Assembly (NCBI RefSeq): GCF_036884655.1
Contig: NC_088345.1
Span: 18,037,001 to 18,101,000 of the forward strand
Direction of reading: 5' to 3'
Source of the DNA: Musa acuminata AAA Group
Taxonomy: Eukaryota; Streptophyta; Magnoliopsida; Zingiberales; Musaceae
DNA length: 64,000 nt
Below the pieces are notes generated by a model that was not told where the DNA came from, made no database searches, and was given only the letters and a program-made list of their open reading frames with translations. The position numbers and the translations under genes are program-made. Of this stretch, positions 10,794 to 22,254 are shown in pieces (the first letter of the stretch is position 1; every line of letters starts with the position of its first letter).

Positions 10794-11746
10794 TTATTTG
10801 TTGAATCTCGAATTTTGATGATGAAACTAATTGATTGTGTTTATATGTTTAACTGCATTTTGAGTGTTGCAGGTCTACTCGATTAGGATTAGATAATTAA
10901 GGCAGGAGGAATTGACGTTACACCGGAGGAGATCACGTTAGGATATTAGATGGCAAAAGGCTTCGAACGTCGGGCATCGGGCTAAGAGCGAAATTGCGCG
11001 AAGGATATCGGGGTTGCGGAGGTCAACCGTCGATTGGGCAACAAGCCGCAAGAGAGGACGATGCGCTGAAGAATCGGACGAAGCGCTAACCAATGACGTG
11101 CCGGGCAACAGAATGTCAATTCACGTTGTAATAATTGTCTAGATCAGAGTAGAGTTTTGGCTTGTGTGTGCAGGATTAACTATGATAACGACGAAGACAT
11201 AAAGCGAAACAAAGTGTTGGAGTCAAGCGCAAAGGATTTGTTGCGAGTTCAAGAGTTCGATGGAAGTCTGAAGGTTCGTCGGGAATGCTGCCGGAACTAG
11301 CCGAGAATGAGTAGGGAGCTTGCCGAAGGGTTTTTCGGAAGCTCGCCGAAAGGTTCATTGGAAGTTCGCGGAGCTCGCCGAGAAAGATCGAAGCTTGCCC
11401 AAGAAGCTCGTTGGAACTCGCTAAGATCAAATCGTGAAGTCTAGGAGCTTGCTGGGAGTTCACAGAATGGTTTCCGAGAGTTTGTCAGAAGATCGCCGGA
11501 AGTTCACCGAAAGCTTGCCGGAAAAAGTCTTGACTTGCGGACTTTGTAATAGCTTAAGAAATGTCTTTAAATTCATAGTTAGCATGTTAATTAGGGTTAG
11601 GATTTGATGTTAATCCTATAACCCAATTAGGGGCCAACTGGGCCCAAAATTAGACTTGGTTTGGGCTGGAATTAAAGCCCAATCAGTGAACCGAAGTGTC
11701 TAGCGGTGGCATCGCCCAGCACCCGAGAGCCAGGTGGTGGCACCGC

Positions 11747-13063
11747 TGTTAGGATCGGAGCGGCACTAAGAGGGGGGGGGTGAATTAGTGCAGCGGATTA
11801 AAACTTCGGTTTTAGAAAATCTTTCGTACGATAAAAATAATGTTTCGTATGAAATCGTCTTAATTGCGTTGAAAGCGTACGTAATAAGATGAGGGCAGTG
11901 AACTTAGCAAAGTAAAGGTTTGCAGAAAGATAAATGCAGTAATGAAATGCAAACCAGAGATCACGCCGATTTTAGAGTGGTTCGGTCAAATGACCTACTC
12001 CACTTGCGAGGCCCCTCTTCGATGAGGCTCCCACCTTCCACTAGCAACTCTCTTGAAATGGAAGGGCAAATACTCTTCTTACAACTCTTTACAAGCGGTT
12101 CACTCTCTTACAGATTTTCGAGAATGAATGAGGTGAACACTAGCAAATTGAAAACTAGACTTTTTAAGACCTTTTCTAAGAGCTCTCTCTCAATCAATTG
12201 CTGCTCAAAAGTTATAATCTCAGCTAAGATTTGAGGGGTATTTATAGGCCTCAAGAGGATTCAAATTTGGGCTCCAAAATTTGAATTCTCTTTGGGTTCC
12301 CGATGCTGGCGGTGCCACCGCTTGTCAGTGGCGGTGCCACCGCTTGTAACTATCAAACGTTGACAGTGCTGGGCGGTGCCACCGCCCAGCCCAAGCGGTG
12401 CTACCGCCCAGCTCTCGGGCACTGGGTGGTGCCACTGCCCAGCCCAGGCGGTGCTACCGCCCAGCTCTCGAGCACTGGGCAGTGCCACCGCCCAGCCCAG
12501 GCGGTGCTACCGCCTACAGTGTTTTCAGCCCAACTATAGTATTTTCAGCCCACTAGTTAGGCTTCAATCTTGCCCTAAACTAGTCCGAACTTGGGCCCAA
12601 TTGGCCCCTAACCAGGATATAGGATTATCTCTTAATCCTAATCCTAATTACAAGTGAACTACATAACAAAAAAACATATCCTAAGCAAGCTTTCAACCGC
12701 GAACGTCAGGTCTTGTTCCGGCGAGCTTTCCAACGAACTTTCTTTCGACGGACTCCCATCAAGCTCCCAAACTTGTGATGACTTTAATGAGTAGCCGAGC
12801 CTTCTCGGTGATCTCCGTGATCCTCTGACGATCTCTTCGTTGAACTTCTGAAAATTCCGACAAGTTCCCGATTTCTTCTCGGTTGGTTCTGGCAGCATCT
12901 CCGACGATTCTTCGGACGCTTAAACGTCCATCGAACTTGACTCTGGTATTCTTGCTTTGTGTTTTCTGGTTATCGTAGTTAATCCTGCATACTTAACTCA
13001 ATAATATGGATTAGATCAAATAACCCATCAATTGATTTTATCATCAAAATCTGAGATTAAACA
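11747..13063 (-). repeat. E2 3' LTR
   Basis: A 1317-bp LTR with a 9-G run (11772-11780) inside the GCACTAA/TTAGTGC inverted repeat, a TATA box on the - strand (12239-12246), and a palindrome array of GGCGGTGCCACCGCC type (about 12305-12520). It is about 90 bp longer than the 5' LTR because it has more palindrome units. Confidence 0.9.
12305..12520 (-). repeat. Palindrome array in E2 3' LTR
   Basis: Repeated GGCGGTGCCACCGCC (7-bp arms) alternating with CCCAGCCCAGGCGGTGCTACCGCC-like units. The sequence differs from the E1 array but occupies the same place upstream of TATA. Confidence 0.8.
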
Positions 13064-13080
13064 ATCTCCCCCTTTTTGAT
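13064..13080 (-). other. Polypurine tract of E2
   Basis: On the - strand AAAAAGGGGGAGAT abuts the 3' LTR start. Confidence 0.85.
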
Positions 13081-14067
13081 GATGATAATCAATTGATGAC
13101 GGAGTTAAAGATAACTCCCCCTATCTATTTGCCATATTATTAGAAGATAAAGCACTTGAATTCCATCCCATTAAATTCAAGCATAAACCGATAAGTTCTA
13201 ACCGTAGAACTTATCGTTGTTCTCATTAAGTATAATGTAAATGCGAAACTTCGATGAAAATCTTTTTCAAGTCGAAAGATAAGAGACAAATTTTACTATG
13301 ACAAAAGATTTTCAACTTGAATTTCATGATTATACATTTTAGACATGCATTCAATATGATCAATCAATCTTACGATATTTTCAAAGATTTTGCAAGGCAT
13401 ATTAGATACAAATTTTACTATGACAAAAGATTTTCAACATGAATTTCATGATTATACATTTCATGCATTCAATATGATCAATCAATCTTATGATATTTTC
13501 AAGGATTTTGCAAGGCATATAAGACAATCATCGATCGATTACTTTTCTCAAAGATTTTGCAATTCATATTTTGTCATGCTATTAAGAATGATATAAGTCA
13601 TCACTTTTCTCCCCCTTTGTCATCAACAAAAAGGGAAATGAGACTTGAAGCACATATTTTGTCATACAACGATTTTATCATTGAAAATTAAGTATGCAAA
13701 AAAAATATTTACGCAGAGTTCATTTTAGAGGAAAATTCAGCATGCATTCATATTATCTAATCTCTTCTTTCTATAAATAACAGAAATTGTAGATGTACAA
13801 GAGAGAGATTGGGATAAAAATTCAAGTAGTAGTTTCACGAAGTCAAGATATTATTTGTGATTCCAATTTTCCAAGATCAAGATTATGATTTAGATGAAAC
13901 TTATTTAAATCAAACCAGTAACTTGAAATTCATAATCAAGTCATCAAAGTCGATTTCGAGATTTCACAACATGTCATATGGAATTTGAAGGAGAATGATT
14001 AGATTCACCGAGAGATGGAAAGAAGATGAAAAACTTTACGGAAAATCCAATCAAACAAGTTTATTGT
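13081..14067 (-). other. E2 non-coding region between pol and 3' LTR
   Basis: AT-rich, with no envelope-like gene. It contains a second polypurine tract at 13608-13627 (GATGACAAAGGGGGAGA on the - strand) and a tandem duplication at about 13287-13521. Confidence 0.65.
13287..13521. repeat. Two-copy direct repeat, about 120 bp
   Basis: The stretch starting ACAAATTTTACTATGACAAA near 13286 recurs near 13408, followed in both copies by the same ATTTTCAA...TTTTGCAAGGCATAT sequence with a few differences. It is a local duplication inside the E2 3' region. Confidence 0.75.
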
Positions 14068-17000
14068 TTAGGGACAATTTAACATACCTAATTCCCTTCT
14101 AATGAATTCAAATTGGTTTTCATTCAAGGCTTTTGTGAATATATCTGCTAATTGATGCTTTGTGTCAATGAATTCTAGAACAACATTATTGTTAAGGACA
14201 TGATCGCGTATGAAATGATGCCTAACGTCGATGTGCTTAGTTCTAGAATGCTGAATTGGATTCTTAGTAAGACATATGGCACTAGTATTATCACATTTTA
14301 TGAGAATGTTTTTAAAGTGAATTCCGTAGTCTTCTAATGTATTTCTCATCCAAACAACTTGTGCACAGCATGCACTTGCAGCAATGTATTCGGCTTCTGC
14401 CGTAGATAGTGCAACTGAATTTTATTTCTTGGAAGTCCAAGAAACAAGTGCATGTCCTAAAAATTGGCATGTTCCGGATGTACTTTTTCTATCTATCCTG
14501 CATCCGCCAAAATCGGCATCCGCATAAGCTATTAAATCAAAATTTTCAGATTTTGGATACCACAATCCTAAATTTGGAGTTCCTTTAAGATACCTAAATA
14601 TTCTTTTAACACTTTTGAGATGAGATAATTTAGGATTAGATTGAAACCTAGCGTAAAGTTCTACACTAAACATAATATCCGATCTAGTCGCGGTGAGGTA
14701 GAGTAGGCTACCTATCATTCCCCTATATGTTTTTTGATCGAAATGTTCACTATTTTCATCCATATCTAATTTAGTTGCAGTACTCATAGGAGTGTTTATT
14801 GCTTTTGAATTATCCATGTTAAATCGTTTTAACAATTCTAATGTGTATTTAGATTGGTTAAGAAATATACCATCCTTAAGTTGTTTGATTTGTAATCCTA
14901 AAAAGAAAGTTAATTCACCCATTAAACTCATTTCAAATTCATGACTCATAGATTTGGCAAATGATTCACATAGTGATTCATCCGAAGAGCCAAAAATGAT
15001 ATCATCAACATAAATTTGCACAATAAGAAAATTCTTTTCAAAATGTTTAATAAACAATGTAGTATCAACCTTGCCTTTGGTAAAATTATTTAAAATAAGA
15101 AAGGAACTAAGCCTTTCATACCAAGCTCTAGGGGCTTGTTTCAAGCCATAGAGAGCCTTAGTCAATTTGAATACATGATTAGGAAGAAGAGAATTTTCAA
15201 ATCCGGGAGGTTGTTCGACATATACTTCTTCGGAAATAAAACCATTCAAGAAGGCACTTTTGACATCCATTTGAAATAGTTTAAAATTATAACTACTAGC
15301 ATAGGCAAGGAGCATCCTTATGGCTTCTAATCGAGCCACGGGAGCGAAGGTTTCTTCGTAATCGATACCTTCTTCTTGGTTAAAACCTTTGGCCACTAAT
15401 CTAGCCTTATTTCTAACCACGATACCATTTTCGTCTTGCTTGTTTCTAAAGACTCATTTAGTACCAATGACTAAATGGTCACTAGGTCTAGGAACAAGCT
15501 CCCATACCTTATTCCTCTCAAATTGATTCAATTCCTCTTGCATTGCAATAACCCAAAAATCATCTTTTATGGCCTCGTCAATGCATTTAGGTTCGATTTG
15601 AGAAAGGAAGGCGGCATTAGCACAAAAATTCTTGAAAGAGGAACGAGTTTGAACCCCTTTAGATGTATCCCCTATAATTAGCTCCTTTGGATGAGCATCT
15701 ATATACTTCCATTCCTTAGGTAAGGAAATTTCGGAAGAAGGTGCATCCAAGTTGCTATTTTGAGGAGGGGGTTCATTCAAATTCAAATTATCAAAACCAA
15801 GATCATCATCAAAATCATTTTTCTTTGAATTTGAAACTTCATTAAAAACTACATGAATAGACTCTTCAATTACTAAAGTTCTTTTATTAAAAACCCGAAA
15901 AGCTTTAGAAACGGAAGAGTAACCAAGAAAGATGCCTTTATCGGATTTAGCATCAAATTTTCCTAAGGCATCCCTTTCATTTAAAATAAAGCATTTACAA
16001 CCGAAAACTTTAAAATAGGAGATGTTTGGTTTTTTGTTATTCCATAATTCATAGGGAGTTTTTGATAAGGATGGTCTTATTAGGACTCTATTCATGATGT
16101 AGCAAGCCATATTTACGGCTTCGGCCCAAAAGTACTTAGGTAAACTATGTTCATTCAACATAGTTCTTGCCATTTCTTGTAGGTTTCTATTTTTTCTTTC
16201 AACTACTCCATTTTGTTGGGGATTTCTTGGAGTGGAGAAGTTGTGATTGTATCCATTAACTTCACAAAAATTTTGAAAATCATGGTTTTGAAATTCGCCA
16301 CCATGATCACTTCGTATTGATGAAATCATGAAACCTTTTTCGTTTTGAGTGAGTTTACAAAATTTAGAGAAATACTTGAAACAATCACTTTTGTGAGTTA
16401 AGAAATAGGTCCAAGTGTATCTAGAGTAGTCATCCACAATCACAAAAGCATATTTGCTTCCACCTAGACTTGTTATATCAATTAGTCCAAATAAGTCCAA
16501 ATGGATCAATTGTAATGGTCTAGTGGTGCTAATTTGATTTTTTGGTTTGAAGCTTGTTTTTATTTGTTTCCTTAGTTGACATGCATCACATACCTTATCC
16601 TTAATAAACTTCATATTAGGAATCCCTCGTACTAATTCTTGAGATGAGATTTTAGATATTGTTTTCATGCTTGCATGGCCTAATCTCCTATGCCAAAGCC
16701 AAGCATCATCATTTATGGCGGAGAAACACATTTCATTACTTAGTTCATCAAGATTGATGGTGTAGACATTATTTTGTTTTAAAGCAATCATAGTCATGTT
16801 ATGATTTGGTTTTTCAATAATGCACATATTTGATTCAAATCTAACGATATAACCTTTATCGCATAATTGACTAATGCTCAAAAGATTATGTTTTAATCCA
16901 TCAACTAGTAACACATCATCAATGGAAAAACTTGATTTGTTACCTATGGTTCCCTTGCCAATGATTTTGCCTTTGTTGTTGTCTCTGAAGGTGACAGCCT

Positions 17001-17110
17001 TCGTTCATGCTAGTGAGCTTGGTGAATTGGGATGGATCTCCAGTCATATGCCTTGAGCATCCACTATCAAGATACCATCTCTTGCTCCTAGCATGTGATG
17101 GTGTATGTTT
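14068..17110 (-). pseudogene. pol: E2 pol: protease-integrase-RT-RNase H, broken in several places
   Basis: The domain order is as in E1. Protease has [12 protein letters not shown] (about 17040-17075). A 2-base loss near 16995 breaks the frame after TSMNEG. Integrase ([44 protein letters not shown]) is open from 16914 to a TGA at 15454-15456 that replaces tryptophan in the GTKWVF block. RT with [18 protein letters not shown] and YVDDIIFGS is open from 15420 to a TAA at 14422-14424. RNase H ends with DIFTKAL and stops at 14068. Metal-binding residues of RT and integrase survive, but the breaks make the copy non-coding. It is clearly a relative of E1 pol, not a duplicate. Confidence 0.9.
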
Positions 17111-17113
17111 CTA
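17111..17113 (-). other. In-frame UAG between E2 gag and pol
   Basis: The codon string is TTC TTG TAG AAA CAT on the - strand, with gag and protease in the same frame. It is at the homologous codon to the E1 UAG (6677-6679). Confidence 0.6.
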
Positions 17114-18693
17114 CAAGAAGGAATTATTTTTAGATACCCATTTGCTTTTGGGTGCCTCAAAAACTAATCTAACTTGTTTATCATGTTGCATAGACTTGAT
17201 TATGGTTCCTTTAGGAACCCAAATCAATTTGTTCGGACTAATTTTCTTGAATGGACATTGGTAAGTTATATGTCCATATTTGCAACAAAATTTGCAATTG
17301 CTTTGGTGTTGAACATGTAAGATAGGACCTTTAATGAAGGTGGTTGGATTTTGGTGAGTACTTCTCACAAATCCGATTCCACTCCTTTTAGGAACGTGAC
17401 CCTTATTTGTAAGGATCATGTTTAAGGACTTGCTACCGACCTCGAATTTCTTCAAGGTGTCCTTAAGTACTAAATTCTCATTTTATAGAGTTTCTAAATC
17501 ATGGCATTTAGCACATGGAGTTAGACTATCATGATATTCAGTTTTTAATTTATCAAAAGCACACGTAAGACTATCATGCTCCTTTTTTATCAATTTATAT
17601 TTTCTACTAATTATCTTACATTCATCAAATAACTCATGAAAGGCATTTAATAAATCATGATAAGGTAAATCTGCATTAATTAAATCTGTTACCTCTTCTT
17701 CGAAGGCCATTAGGGCGTAGTGAGCAACTTGCTCGGTGTTAGACTCCTCTTCTTCGGACGTGCTTGAATCATCCCATGTTGCCTTAGCGCCTTCTTCTTT
17801 GGTGTTCTCTTTTTGGCTTGAGGGCAATTATTCTTGTAGTGTCCCGGTTTTTTGCATTCATAGCAAATCACTTGGTCCTTCTTTTGTTCAAATTTATTTT
17901 TTGTATTATTTTTAAATTTGTTCTTACTTAAATATTTTTTAAATTTTTGAGTCAAAAGTGCAATGTCATTGTCACTGTCCTCATCACTTGATGTTCCTTT
18001 CAAGTGGTCTTCTTATGATTTGAGTGCCATATCCTTCCTATTCTTTGGAAGGGGGTTCTCGAGCTCGTCATGAGCTTGACATGTCATTTCGTAGGTCATT
18101 AGAGACCCAATGAGTTCTTCAAGAGGGAATGTTTTAAGGTCTTTGGCCTCTTGAATGGCTGTAACTTTTGGATCCCAACTTTTAGGGAGGGATCTTAAGA
18201 TTTTAGTTACTAGTTCAAAGTTAGTAAAATCTTTACCAAGAGCTTTGAGTCCATTGATGACATCCGTAAACCGGGTGTACATGTCTCCGATGGACTCACT
18301 TGGTTTCATTCGGAAAAGTTCGTAAGAGTGCACAAGAATGTTGATTTTGGACTCTTTCACTCGGCTAGTGCCTTCATGAGTGACCTCAAGAGTTCTCCAA
18401 ATATCAAAAGCCGAATCACAAATTGAAACATGATTAAATTCATTTTTGTCTAGTGCACAAAACAAGGCATTCATAGCCTTTGCATTTAAAGCAAAAACCT
18501 TCTTCTCCGATTCATTCCATTCGCTCATCAGAAGAGAAGATTTTTGAAATCCGTTTTCAACAATAGTCCAAAGCTCGAAATCCATAGAAATGAGGAAGAT
18601 CCTCATCCGAGTCTTCCAATACGTGTAATCCGACCCATTAAACATAGGTGGACGTGTGATAGAATGACCCTCTTGTATGCCGGAGTAAGCCAT
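17111..18693 (-). pseudogene. gag: E2 gag, broken by stops and a frameshift
   Basis: It starts at the ATG at 18693 (MAYSGIQEGHSITRPPMF), with TYWKTRMRIFL intact where E1 has a stop. The capsid part is open to a TAA at 18013-18015 just after MALKS. The next stretch has the CCHC knuckle CYECKKPGHYKNNC. A frameshift lies near 17780, where KKKAL should continue into ATWDDSS. A second TAA occurs at 17483-17485 (ETL then stop). The last part has FEVGSKSL and a second knuckle CKFCCKYGHITYQC, ending at the UAG before protease. The role would be particle assembly and RNA binding. This copy is dead. Confidence 0.88.
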
Positions 18694-18732
18694 CTCTCTT
18701 GGGTATTAAACCAAATATGAGAGAGAACCTTA

Positions 18733-18743
18733 CTCTGATACCA
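18733..18743 (-). other. PBS of E2
   Basis: The - strand reads TGGTATCAGAG, then T where E1 has C. It is two bases from the 5' LTR end and is of initiator tRNA-Met type. Confidence 0.85.
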
Positions 18744-18745
18744 AT

Positions 18746-19973
18746 TGTTAGGATCGGAGCGGCACTAAGAGGGGGGGGGGGGTGAATTAGTGCAGCGGAT
18801 TAAAACTTCGGTTTTAGAAAATCTTTCGTACGATAAAAATAATGTTTCGTATGAAATCGTCTTAATTGCGTTGAAAGCGTACGTAATAAGATGAGGGCAG
18901 TGAACTTAGCAAAGTAAAGGTTTGCAGAAAGATAAATGCAGTAATGAAATGCAAACCAGAGATCACGCCGATTTTAGAGTGGTTCGGTCAAATGACCTAC
19001 TTCACTTGCAAGGCCCCTCTTCGATGAGGCTCCCACCTTCCACTAGCAACTCTCTTGAAATGGAAGGGCAAATACCCCTCTTACAACTCTTTACAAGCGG
19101 TTCACTCTCTTACAGATTTTCGAGAATGAATGAGGTGAACACTAGAAAATTGAAAACTAGACTTTCTAAGACCTTTTCTAAGAGGTTTCTCTCAATCAAT
19201 TGCTGCTCAAAATTTATAATCTCAGCTGAGATTTGAGGGGTATTTATAGGCCTCAAGAGGATTTAAATTTGGGCTCCAAAATTTGGGCTCCAAAATTTGA
19301 ATTCTCTTTGGGTTCCCGATGCTGGCGGTGCCACCGCTTGTCAGTGGCGGTGCCACCGCCTGTAACTGTCAAACGTTGACAGTGTTGGGTGGTGCCACCG
19401 CCCAGCCCAGGCGGTGCTACCACCTACAGTGTTTTCAGCCCAACTACAGTGTTTTCAGCCCACTAGTTGGGCTTCAATCTTGCCCTAAACTAGTCCGAAC
19501 TTGGGCCCAATTGGCCCCTAACCAGGATATAGGATTATCTCTTAATCCTAATCCTAATTACAAGTGAACTACATAACAAAAAAACATATCCTAAGCAAGC
19601 TTTCAACCGCGAACGTCGAGTCTTGTTCCGACGAGCTTTCCGACGAACTTTCTTCCGACGGACTCCCATCAAGCTCCCAAACTTGTGATGACTTTAATGA
19701 GTAGCCGAGCCTTCTCGGTGATCTCCGTGAACCTCCGACGATCTCTTCGGTGAACTTCCGAAAATTTCGACAGGTTCCCGATTTCTTCTCGGTTGGTTCT
19801 AGCAGCATCTCCGACGATTCTTCGGACTCTTAAACGTCCATCGAACCTGACTCCGGTATTCTTGCTTTGTGTTTTCTGGTTATCGTAGTTAATCCTGCAT
19901 ACTTAACTCAATAATATGGATTAGATCAAATAACCCATCAATTGATTTTATCATCAAAATCTGAGATTCAACA
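18746..19973 (-). repeat. E2 5' LTR
   Basis: A 1228-bp LTR with a 12-G run (18771-18782) in the conserved inverted repeat, a TATA box at 19241-19248 on the - strand, and a shortened palindrome array at about 19322-19425. Confidence 0.9.
19241..19248 (-). promoter_or_regulatory. TATA box of E2 5' LTR
   Basis: TATAAATA on the - strand at the conserved LTR position. Confidence 0.6.
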
Positions 19974-20103
19974 ACCGCTTGGCTGGGCGGTGGCACCGCC
20001 AGTACACTATCAGTGTCAGACACTGACAGGCGGTGGCACCTCCAGCATCGGGAACCAAAGAGAATTCAAATTTTGGAGCCCAAATTTGAATCCTCTTGAG
20101 GCT

Positions 20104-20111
20104 TATAAATA
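20104..20111 (+). promoter_or_regulatory. TATA box of solo LTR S1
   Basis: TATAAATA on the + strand, about 50 bp after the last GGCGGTGGCACC unit. The LTR still holds its promoter, so transcription into the old copia element to the right is possible. Confidence 0.6.
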
Positions 20112-20629
20112 CCCCTCAATTCTCAACTGAGATAACAACCTTTGAGAAGCAAGAGATTGAGATAAATATCTTAGCAAAGCCTTTAGCAAGTTTTTGTTTT
20201 CAATAGCTTGAGTGTTCACCTCCCTTTTTCTCTTTAAAAATTTGTAAGAGTATGAGCCACTTGTAAAAGGTTATAAGAGGGGTATTTGTCCTTCCCCTTC
20301 AAAGAGATTTGCTAGTAGAAGTTGGGAGCCTCATCGAAGAAGGCTTCGCAAGTGGATGTAGGTCGCATTACCGAACCACTATAAATCGGTTTACGTTTAT
20401 CTTATTATCATTTATATTACTGCAAACCATCTTCACTTTGATGCTCTATTTCTTTGTCTCCTTTTTACGTATCCATTCAAGTTAAAACGCAATCGAAACG
20501 GTTTCAAATGAAACGTTGCTTTTATCGTACGAAGTTTTCGAAAGTGTTTAAATCGTCAAAAGTTTATCGTACTTTACCGCTGCACTAATTCACCCCCCCT
20601 CTTAGTGCCGCTCCGATCCTAACATTATT

Positions 20630-21525
20630 CTATACCTGAGTCAATTTGGGATGAAGCTTTTAGGATAACTATATATATTTTGAACAGGGTTCCTAGTAAG
20701 TTAGTTCCATCAACTCCATTTGAGTTATGGATTGGTAGGAAACTTAGTTTGAGACATTTATATATTTGGGGGTGTCCTATAAAGATAAGAGTCTTTAATC
20801 TATATGAAAAAAAAAATATATCCAATAATAAGATATTTTCTCAATTTCTAAAAAAGACTCATTAAAGATCATCATGACATTAGTAGCTCATTATGATTTT
20901 AAGTTATATCAGATGAATATGAAAATAGTATTTCTGAATAAGGATCTAGATAAGAATATCTATATAGAATAACCTAAATGATTCACAAAAAAGAAATGGA
21001 AAGTTGAGTATGCAAACTTAGTAAATCTATTTCTGGCCTTAAAAAAGCTTATAAATAATGGTATATAAAGTTTCATAATACCATTACTTCATTCGAATTA
21101 AAAAAAAATACTATAAATCAGTGCATATATCTGAAGGTTAGTGGGAGTAAGTTTATTATATTAGTTTTATATGTCGATGATATTTTACTTATCAATAGTT
21201 ATCTTGGTTAATTGCATGAAGCCAAGATGTTTCTCAGAAAGAATTTTAAGATGGTTGAAATGAATGAGACAACCTATATTATTGGCATTGAGATGTTCAA
21301 GGATAGATCTCAAAAATTACTAAAACTATCTCAAAAAAGATATATTGATTGAGTCTTAAAGGGATTTAGTATACAGCTTTATTCAGCTAATGATACACCT
21401 ATTATTAGAGGTGAAAGATTAATTCAAAGCCAGTGTACAAAAAATGATTTAGAAAGGAATCAAATAAAAGATATTTCTTATACATATGCAGTTAAAAGTC
21501 TATTATATGCTCAAATATGTATAAG
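20630..21525 (+). pseudogene. Old copia element CA: integrase end, RT and RNase H start remnant
   Basis: After S1 the reading continues with integrase (SIWDEAFRITIYILNRVPSK, then PFELWIGRKLSLRHLYIWGCP). RT remains follow (LYQMNMKIVFLNKDLDKNIYIE near 20900-20970 and LYVDDIL-like sequence near 21165-21190, frame-shifted). Then come TTYIIGIEMFKDRSQKLLKLS, the block around NDLERNQIKDISY, and SLLYAQICIRP. Many stops and small deletions are present. The piece stops inside RNase H at about 21525, where a foreign LTR fragment begins. This fits a typical plant copia pol and belongs with the pieces at 310-692 and 10422-10793. Confidence 0.8.
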
Positions 21526-21846
21526 ACCATTGGGGGGGATGAATTAGTGCTTTTGAAAAATTACAATTTGAAAGTTCGGTCAATGAATCCATATCGAAAA
21601 TGTGATTGACAAAAAGTGTAAGTAAGAATTGCTTAGTAAATAAATCAGCGAGCAATAGTAAATTAAAGCAAAAGAGGAAATGCAAACCGATTTATAATGA
21701 TTTTGTCATCCACTCTCGATTCCTCTTCCTTCGAGGTCACTAGCTTTCACTACCTTTCATTGGGTGAAGATCAACCACCCTTGTTATAACTCTTTCTTTC
21801 ATAAGTTTAGGAGATAACCCTTTATACCCCTCTTTTTATGAAAGAC
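21526..21846 (-). repeat. Diverged SIRE-like LTR fragment
   Basis: The start GGGGGGGATGAATTAGTGC matches the C-tract hairpin of the other LTRs. Later blocks (GCAAACC, CCTTTCATTGGGTGAAGATCAA, GTTTAGGAGATAACCC) match the U5/R part. The fragment is cut at 21847 by gypsy element R1. Its remaining part is not seen in the window. Confidence 0.6.
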
Positions 21847-22240
21847 TGTTAGGACTCTAGCTAGGAGAGTCCTAATTGAGAGGGACATTAATGTAAAACC
21901 TACCTAAGCCGACCCCTATTAAAGAGGTGAAGAGGCAGGCTAGGGTTAGGAGGTTCTTTCTTAGAGAAGAATTAGGAGTTGTAAAGGAATAGGAGTCTTG
22001 GGTAGGAGTCCTATTAGGAGTTGCTTAGAAGTAGGAGTCTTGAGTAGGAGTCCTATTAGGAGTTAGGGTTTAGAAGCCCTATAAATAACCATGTATTCCT
22101 TCTCTTTTCAGAGGCAATAGATGAATCTTTTCTACAGCCTTTGAGCAGCAACTTGGAGGGAGGAACCCCTATAGAGTTCCAAGGAGGCCGATCCCCTAAA
22201 GTGATCAATCCCAAGTTTAAAATCTATAAGGGTTCTAATA
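21847..22240 (+). repeat. R1 5' LTR
   Basis: A 394-bp LTR starting TGTTAGGACTCTAGC and ending in TAATA (CA-type end mutated). TATA box at 22080-22087. It contains a 42-bp duplicated unit (AGGAGTCTTG near 21991 and 22033). Confidence 0.88.
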
Positions 22241-22242
22241 CC

Positions 22243-22254
22243 TGGTATCAGAGC
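22243..22254 (+). other. PBS of R1
   Basis: TGGTATCAGAGC two bases after the LTR end; initiator tRNA-Met type. Confidence 0.85.

Larger units (their letters stand above)
11747..19973 (-). mobile_element. E2: SIRE/Maximus-type copia retrotransposon, decayed, - strand
   Basis: The element is bounded by TGTTAGG (11747) and TTCAACA (19973), with target duplication ACCGC at 11742-11746 and 19974-19978, inside a palindrome of S1. In element sense it has 5' LTR (18746-19973), PBS (18733-18743), gag, pol, a non-coding 3' region, PPT and 3' LTR (11747-13063). It totals 8.2 kb. Gag and pol are of the E1 family but the LTRs are shorter (1.2-1.3 kb) and lack the minisatellite. Several stops and at least two frameshifts break gag-pol. 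Confidence 0.92.
10799..20624 (+). mobile_element. S1: solo LTR of a SIRE-type element, split by E2
   Basis: The LTR runs from TGTTGAATCTCG at 10799 to CCTAACA at 20624, with the duplication TTATT on both sides (10794-10798 and 20625-20629). After removing E2 (11747-19973) and one copy of its duplication, 1594 bp remain. There is no PBS, gag or pol of its own, so it is a solo LTR left by recombination between two LTRs. It has a palindrome array around 11700-11746 and 19979-20050, a TATA box at 20104-20111, and near its end the GCACTAA/TTAGTGC hairpin with a 7-C loop tract. It lacks the 18-bp minisatellite. Confidence 0.9.

Noticed and set aside
11747..19973. E2 as the interior of the element whose LTR halves are 10799-11746 and 19979-20624
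   Set aside because: E2 has its own LTR pair, opposite orientation, and its own ACCGC duplication, so it is an insertion into a solo LTR.
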